Below the pieces are notes generated by a model, which did not search any database, was not told the DNA's origin, and saw nothing but the letters and a program-made list of their open reading frames with translations. Below, piece by piece: positions 58,870 to 64,000 of a stretch of DNA of 64,000 nt (positions are counted from its first letter, which is position 1; each line of letters opens with the position of its first letter). Source of the DNA: Phyllobacterium zundukense (lineage in GTDB: Bacteria > Pseudomonadota > Alphaproteobacteria > Rhizobiales > Rhizobiaceae); the NCBI RefSeq assembly GCF_002764115.1, contig NZ_CP017940.1, positions 3,446,501 through 3,510,500 of the forward strand. Direction: 5' to 3'. The position numbers and the translations under genes are program-made.

Positions 58870-61569
58870 TTATTCCGAAACCAGCGTCATTACGGGAAAT
58901 TCTCGCAAGACTTCCACCAGGGAGACCTTGCTCGCGAGCGTGAACCCCTTATCCGTCATGACATGCCGGAACTGCTTACCCACGAGTGCATCCGGTACCT
59001 GCAGAAATGTCCCCTCCCATTCGGGAAGCGGCAAAAAAGGCGTGGTGAACGGTTTCAACATATCGAAACACAGCCGGGGGACAGCAATCACCGCATATTG
59101 TTCCTCGAATTCACGATAGAACGCCACAATATGGTTGGCCTGTTTGCCAACCGCTTTGAGAGGAATGTACTTCCCCTCAGAAAACAGTCGGGGCATCTCC
59201 TGGCGCATCTTAAGATGGGATTTCAGGATCCGTTGTTTTACGCCGCCGGAATACCAATCCTCCAGAAGTAAATTCAACGGCGATTGATCGGCATAAGCGA
59301 GCTGATCTTTCAAGGCGTCAAAATCGAATGAGCCCCGCGTCGGTGCGGACGACACGGACAGATCCCAGGTTTCGGCACCATTATGGATGACAGGGATTCC
59401 TGGAGCAGTAAGCTTCAAGACCGTCTGGGAAAAACTGTTGAGCGCTCCGGTCAGCCAAAATGGCCTCATCGTTTCCACAAATTCTGAAAGGAACTCTTTG
59501 TCCGCAAACAAGCCGTCCACATAGTTCATGACGGCCTGTTCGTAAGGCTTATTGACGCCGGTCCAGAATGACTGTTTCTCGGATTCGCGGATGGCTCGCT
59601 CCATGAATCCAACCAGTTCTTCCCGAACCGAAGCAAGGCCAGCGTCGTCGTCGATGCGCAAGGAAACCGGCCAGATTGCCGCCAGTGTTTGGTAGATCAG
59701 CCATTCCGTCTTCGGATCTGGAGCAACCACCGCTTCGATGGTCGCCAAATTGGCAGCGTGACACTGCCGCCACGCGTCAACAGCCCTCGCCCATACACCT
59801 GACGCCTCTGAGAACGCCAGCAGACGCATTCGCGCGTCTTCTCCGAATTTGGTTGTATAGGAAAAAGACGTGGCCAACATGCCGGATGGCATAGCTGCAG
59901 CCCTGTCGACCATCTTTCGATGAAAGGCACCGATCGGATCAGACGTCGGGCTCGCACTCAACATCAATTCGTCCAGCGCAATCGGGCCGCGGGCGTATCT
60001 GTATGATTTCTGAATTGCTTGCGCCATTACAGCGGCCGTCAACTGCTGAAAGCGAATGATAAACGAGCTGGCAACGTCCGGGCTGGAGGATGTGTCTTCC
60101 GAGTTCATAATGCGAAGAATGAACGCCAATATCTCCACCACATCGGCGGTTTGTCCCTCTCGGCGGGATATTTGCGCAGCAATGGATTGAAGCATATCGA
60201 CATCGAACGGGGGAAGTGCGCCATCCTTCGAATACGTGCGATAAACGGGCAACTCTGCGATGAGTTCTGCTATGGCGCGGCGCAGCAGGAGTTCTTCTGC
60301 ATAAGGAGGGCCCAGCTCGGCCAATAGCTGTACTAATCTTTCGAGTTCATCTGTGAAAGTCGCGTGCAGAATGCTGGCTTTCGCGTGCCGATAGTCGCCC
60401 GGAAATTCAGAAGGAAATTCAGATCTGGGTTCGAGTTCATATTCATACATGCGCTGCAGCCTGGACAGCCCGGCATGGTCGACGAAAAGATCCGCCACGG
60501 TGGAGATAAACTCATAACCAGCGGTGCCGTTTACGTGCCAATCATCATTATACGTTTCTTCGCCCAGCAATATCTTGTCAGTGACCACGAAAATGTCTTC
60601 GCCTGCGTGTGAACGCAGCCGCCTGGTGTATTCCGCTGGATCTGCAAGTTCATCGATCTCATTGACCCTGAAACCCTTGATCTGGGTCTTTTCCAGCAGC
60701 GAAAGAGGCATCTTGTGGAAATCCATGAAAACGGCGGGATCTTCTACGCGCAACCCAACGGTAAGTTTTGAATCAGCCGAATGCCTGTAGTTTATGGGTT
60801 CGGATGCTCCCTTACTTTGCACCAAAGTCCAATTCTGCAAGGACATCAGCCCGATCATCCGGCCCGCATCCTTCGCGATGTCGTTCAGCCCCGAAGCCAT
60901 TTCGAGCCGATCCGTAATGTTGGCATGGTCAAAGGCTTTCAAAAGGTCCGTGTGAAAATCGGCGGTCGTTGTCGAAGTGGCCCGGCTTGCCGTTTCGATC
61001 AAAGTCACGGCAATCTTGTTGTTGATGCCCTTGAGTGCTTCGCGATAACTCGATGGAGCCAAGGGAAAAAACCGGCCTGCATAAGAAACGCCCAAACTTG
61101 TTTTTTCTCGATCGAACGTCAGCTGAAATTTATCAGCCTGAATCTCCTCGTTGATTGGTCGTTCGAGCACTGGAAGAGTGATTGCCCTTGTCCAATCGAC
61201 GTCAAAATGATTTGCATGCCTCGCGCTGGGGCCCCATTCCAGCACGTCGAACCACCACGCATTCTCATACGATGCCGACATCTGGTTCGGGTTGAGATCG
61301 ACAATCAGATGCATGCCCGCGCTTGCGAGCTCGGAATTCAAATGGGCGAAGCCACTTTCGGACCCCAATTCGAAGTCTAGTTCCGTCGGATCTGTGGCCG
61401 TCAGGATGCCGTCGCCAATCTGCAACGACTGAAACGGAGAGGACACACTGACAGCGTCGATCCCAAGCTCTTTCAGATATGAAATGGCACTCGCCGCTTG
61501 TTTGAATGTGGTGCCGTTGCGCAGCTGGATTCGATAGGCTGAATTGGGAATGTACATGCTCTCACTCAT
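58870..61569 (-). CDS. TreY-family (maltooligosyl trehalose synthase-like) protein with altered catalytic residues
   Basis: An 899-aa GH13 family protein aligning along its length with TreY: SAYRIQLRNGTTFKQAASAI, NAWWFDVLEWGPSARHANHF plus DVDW, and GTAGYEFISTVADLFVD. The catalytic points differ: RVDH(x)DGL of TreY is RVNEIDEL (Asn303 for the nucleophile Asp), VEKIL is VTDKIL (Asp331 for the acid/base Glu), and THDTK is SYTTK (Thr572 for the third Asp). DIVPNH is DLNPNQ (Gln96), and HGYDV is lost. It lies 26 bp after otsA on the same strand; no TreZ is present. It is probably non-catalytic or changed in function. Confidence 0.8.
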   Translation of the reverse strand: MSESMYIPNSAYRIQLRNGTTFKQAASAISYLKELGIDAVSVSSPFQSLQIGDGILTATDPTELDFELGSESGFAHLNSELASAGMHLIVDLNPNQMSASYENAWWFDVLEWGPSARHANHFDVDWTRAITLPVLERPINEEIQADKFQLTFDREKTSLGVSYAGRFFPLAPSSYREALKGINNKIAVTLIETASRATSTTTADFHTDLLKAFDHANITDRLEMASGLNDIAKDAGRMIGLMSLQNWTLVQSKGASEPINYRHSADSKLTVGLRVEDPAVFMDFHKMPLSLLEKTQIKGFRVNEIDELADPAEYTRRLRSHAGEDIFVVTDKILLGEETYNDDWHVNGTAGYEFISTVADLFVDHAGLSRLQRMYEYELEPRSEFPSEFPGDYRHAKASILHATFTDELERLVQLLAELGPPYAEELLLRRAIAELIAELPVYRTYSKDGALPPFDVDMLQSIAAQISRREGQTADVVEILAFILRIMNSEDTSSSPDVASSFIIRFQQLTAAVMAQAIQKSYRYARGPIALDELMLSASPTSDPIGAFHRKMVDRAAAMPSGMLATSFSYTTKFGEDARMRLLAFSEASGVWARAVDAWRQCHAANLATIEAVVAPDPKTEWLIYQTLAAIWPVSLRIDDDAGLASVREELVGFMERAIRESEKQSFWTGVNKPYEQAVMNYVDGLFADKEFLSEFVETMRPFWLTGALNSFSQTVLKLTAPGIPVIHNGAETWDLSVSSAPTRGSFDFDALKDQLAYADQSPLNLLLEDWYSGGVKQRILKSHLKMRQEMPRLFSEGKYIPLKAVGKQANHIVAFYREFEEQYAVIAVPRLCFDMLKPFTTPFLPLPEWEGTFLQVPDALVGKQFRHVMTDKGFTLASKVSLVEVLREFPVMTLVSE

Positions 61570-61595
61570 TATTTGTTTCAGTACTTCGCAGGTCT

Positions 61596-63053
61596 CTAGT
61601 GCCGGGACCCGGGCATGGCCACACCGCCCTGACCTTCGTTCCAGTTTGGAAGAGACGGCGGCGCCGATCGCGGAACAGTCGCTTGGACCGATCGAAGCGC
61701 AGCAAGATATTCGTTCTGCCACTGCTGCGCATCTTGATCAGAAATTTGGCTAAGAAGGGTTCGATGTCTCGCCTTGCGCTCTTCCATCGGCATTGTGGCG
61801 GCTTTTCTTATGGCCTGTGCAACTTCATTTGTGTCGTAGGGGTTGACGATAAGCGCATCGCCAAGCTCTTCCGCAGCGCCGGCAAATTTTGACAATATGA
61901 GAATTCCCGGATCTTCAGGGTCCTGGGCGGCAATGTATTCCTTTGCCACCAGATTCATTCCATCCCGCAGGGGCGTGATAAGGCCAATGAGACTGCACCG
62001 AAACAGCAATGCCAGCTTCTCTCGGGGTATGCTTTGGTTGATGTACTGAATTGGGGCCCAGTTGAAATCAGCATACTTGCCGTTGACTGCCCCTGTCATT
62101 TGCTCCAGTTCCGACCGAATATCCGCATAGGCGGAAACATCTTCCCGCGACGGTGATGCGATCTGCAGATATTCCGCGCGGCCCAAATACTCAGGATACG
62201 AATCCAGGAATTTTCTGAACGCCTTCATGCGCTCCGGAAGCCCCTTGGAATAGTCGAGGCGGTCGGCCGAGATGATCTGGAAGCGCTTGAGAAGGCTGCG
62301 CCGCACACGCTCGAGTTCGATCCCCTTGTCACTCACGTGCGACATGGCAGAGAATTGGCCCACGTCAATGCCGATCGGAAAGTCCCCAATGCTGATTGTG
62401 CGGCCCCGCCACTTTATGAGATTTGGCGCAAGAAATTTGACTTCAGAGTGTTCCTTCAAGTAGCTGCAAAAATTCTGAACATCGTTTTTTGTCTGGAAGC
62501 CGATCAAGTCGTATTGCAGGAGGCATTCTCGCAGCCATCCGTGACGCGGCACCGCTGAAAAGACATCAACGGAAGGAAACGGCACGTGCAAAAAGAAGCC
62601 AATTCTGTGCGCGCTGCCTTTGCGCCGTAATTCCGAAGCCAATGGAATGAGATGATAGTCATGCACCCAGATAAGATCGCTGTCGCGCAAATGGGGATGA
62701 AGAGTGTTCGCAAATTTCCTATTAACCGCTGCATAGCATTTGGCGAACTTGGTGCGGTAATCCATCAGGTCCAGGCGATAATGAAACGACGGCCAAAGGA
62801 CTTTGTTCGCAAAGCCAAGATAGTAATTTTCATGCTCCTCCACCGACAGCGATATCGTCAGGGATGTCACATTCTCGTAGGTTTCTAATTGCGTGTTGGA
62901 TGAATCGGGGCTGTCGACGACATCGCCGTTCCAACCCATCCACATTCCCCCGCTGCTTTTGAGGGCGTCACCGATGCCAACTGCGAGGCCCCCGGTTTGT
63001 GTCTTCTTTCCCAAATCGCCAGTACGATTTGAGACTACAACCAGGCGTCCCAT
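61596..63053 (-). CDS. otsA: trehalose-6-phosphate synthase
   Basis: A 485-aa GT20 enzyme joining UDP-glucose and glucose-6-phosphate to trehalose-6-phosphate. Landmarks: [20 protein letters not shown] (N-terminal loop), [47 protein letters not shown] (Arg/Lys binding phosphates) and [16 protein letters not shown] (UDP ribose site). ATG 63053 is chosen over an upstream ATG because AAGGAA lies 7 nt before it. It is divergent from otsB across 143 bp and followed by the TreY-like gene. Confidence 0.95.
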   Translation of the reverse strand: MGRLVVVSNRTGDLGKKTQTGGLAVGIGDALKSSGGMWMGWNGDVVDSPDSSNTQLETYENVTSLTISLSVEEHENYYLGFANKVLWPSFHYRLDLMDYRTKFAKCYAAVNRKFANTLHPHLRDSDLIWVHDYHLIPLASELRRKGSAHRIGFFLHVPFPSVDVFSAVPRHGWLRECLLQYDLIGFQTKNDVQNFCSYLKEHSEVKFLAPNLIKWRGRTISIGDFPIGIDVGQFSAMSHVSDKGIELERVRRSLLKRFQIISADRLDYSKGLPERMKAFRKFLDSYPEYLGRAEYLQIASPSREDVSAYADIRSELEQMTGAVNGKYADFNWAPIQYINQSIPREKLALLFRCSLIGLITPLRDGMNLVAKEYIAAQDPEDPGILILSKFAGAAEELGDALIVNPYDTNEVAQAIRKAATMPMEERKARHRTLLSQISDQDAQQWQNEYLAALRSVQATVPRSAPPSLPNWNEGQGGVAMPGSRH

Positions 63054-63196
63054 TTCAATTTCCTTGATTTTCATCGAGTAGGTCTAACTGCCCGATCCCA
63101 GTTTTGTTCCGCGAAAATGTTCACAAGGGATTGATTGGCCTGGTGCAAAGCGCAACAATTCGTTCTGAAAATGAGAGAATGGAGTGATGTGAAACA

Positions 63197-63955
63197 GTGA
63201 ATGCAACCAGTGAGCCACTTCCAACCGATCTCGAGTCCTGGGCAATCTTCCTGGACATTGATGGCACGTTGATAGATATCGCCGAAACGCCAGGAGCCGT
63301 GATTGTTCCGCACGCATTGCCGGGCCAACTCGCTGAACTTTCGTTGCGCCTCGACGGCGCCTTGGCGCTTGTCAGCGGCCGTTCGATAAATTCAATCGAT
63401 GAACTGTTCGCTCCTTATCGGTTTCCCGCTGCCGGATTGCACGGAACGGAAATACGACGCGAAGAAAACGGGGAAATCGATCGAAAAATTCTTGAGGAGA
63501 ACCAACTGGACGTCGCGCGACAAAAACTCGAAGACCTTGCAAAAAAAGTGCCCGATATAATCGTTGAAGACAAAGGGATTGCCATCGCGGTGCACTACCG
63601 GCAGGTTCCGGAAGCGTTTTCGCAGGTCGATCACCTCGTCGACACACTCCTGGTGCAGCTCGGCCTTGGATGGGCACGCCAGGATGGCAAGATGGTTGTC
63701 GAGATTCATCCGAGCGCATCCAGCAAGGGCACCGCCATAGCAAAGCTGATGAGCGCCTCGCCATTCAAGGGGCGCAGCCCTATTGCTGTGGGCGACGACC
63801 TTACCGACGAAAAGATGTTTGAATTTGTGAATTCAACATCCGGACGATCGATCAAGGTAGGCACATCAGCACATGCAAGCGTGGCAAGGTTCAGTGTGGA
63901 TTCTGCAAATACAATACGAGATTGGATTTCCGAACTTGCTCACCTTGGCAACTGA
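63197..63955 (+). CDS. otsB: trehalose-phosphatase
   Basis: A 252-aa HAD-type phosphatase converting trehalose-6-phosphate to trehalose. Motif I is IFLDIDGTLIDIAETPGAV, motif II LALVSGRSINSIDELF, and motif IV SPIAVGDDLTDEKMFEFV; AAGLHGTEIRRE and EIHPSASSKGTAIAKLM are OtsB-specific. The start is taken as GTG 63197 because no in-frame ATG precedes the domain; GGAG is 13 nt upstream, rather far. otsA and otsB are divergent here, unlike the common otsBA operon, and the two share a 143-bp control region. Confidence 0.93.
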   Translation: MNATSEPLPTDLESWAIFLDIDGTLIDIAETPGAVIVPHALPGQLAELSLRLDGALALVSGRSINSIDELFAPYRFPAAGLHGTEIRREENGEIDRKILEENQLDVARQKLEDLAKKVPDIIVEDKGIAIAVHYRQVPEAFSQVDHLVDTLLVQLGLGWARQDGKMVVEIHPSASSKGTAIAKLMSASPFKGRSPIAVGDDLTDEKMFEFVNSTSGRSIKVGTSAHASVARFSVDSANTIRDWISELAHLGN

Positions 63956-64000
63956 CGAGCGGAAGGGTTTGTTCGAGTTTGGCCAACGGATATCAGCCGC

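Noticed and set aside
1..64000. CRISPR array, prophage or insertion sequence
   Set aside because: Reading through the window showed no regularly spaced repeats of array type, no phage structural genes and no transposase. The short repeats found are reported individually.

Overview
The window looks like chromosome of a Hyphomicrobiales (Rhizobiales) alphaproteobacterium, most likely a Brucellaceae, Phyllobacteriaceae or Rhizobiaceae member. Reasons: high-GC coding DNA, the ubiE-ubiB-coaBC gene row, DUF1127 and DUF982 proteins typical of the order, a BMP-type nucleoside transporter cluster, and abundant LysR, GlxA-type, TetR and MocR regulators. The genus cannot be fixed from sequence reading alone.

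Layout. 1-4.3 kb: end of dut, a three-gene + strand cassette (PEP-mutase-like lyase, HAD phosphatase, trans-3-hydroxyproline dehydratase-like racemase-fold enzyme), an ArsR/SRPBCC pair with two palindromic operators, and a GNAT gene. 4.3-8.4 kb: ubiE-ubiB-coaBC on the - strand; coaBC carries an N-terminal FitA-like ribbon-helix-helix domain, and a perfect 32-bp inverted repeat sits between ubiE and ubiB. 8.5-19.5 kb: nucleoside uptake and salvage. An ABC importer (ATPase, two permeases, separate BMP binding protein) is in an overlapping operon with an isochorismatase-like hydrolase, cdd, purine nucleoside phosphorylase and deoA; add and upp face it on the + strand. 19.7-21.2 kb: msrA, a small membrane protein and tRNA-Ser(GGA).

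From about 21.2 kb to 58.4 kb the content is accessory and regulator-rich: GlxA regulator/methyltransferase, MaoC, DUF1127-TauE next to a MocR regulator, a MarR gene and its likely target, a TetR-controlled EmrAB efflux pair, a stretch of decayed genes (an SDR start fused to TPR fragments), BBE oxidase/GlxA regulator, an Lrp-linked amino-acid ABC importer with a DAO-type oxidase, a four-gene RND operon (two adaptors, pump, lipoprotein hydrolase) with its TetR, LysR/NmrA, an ICMT-like protein, a peroxiredoxin-like protein, DUF2971, DUF982, MgtC and a PHB-depolymerase-type esterase. No integrase, transposase, phage module or CRISPR array was seen.

58.9-64 kb is a trehalose locus: otsA followed on the same strand by a large TreY-family protein, with otsB divergent. 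The TreY-family protein has lost the residues aligning with all three GH13 catalytic acids, so it is probably a pseudoenzyme or has changed function. This is the strongest candidate in the window for something undescribed. Other signals worth testing are the ubiE/ubiB inverted repeat, the DNA-binding-like domain on CoaBC, the apparently leaderless arsR, and the 23-bp-phased repeats at the mocR promoter.
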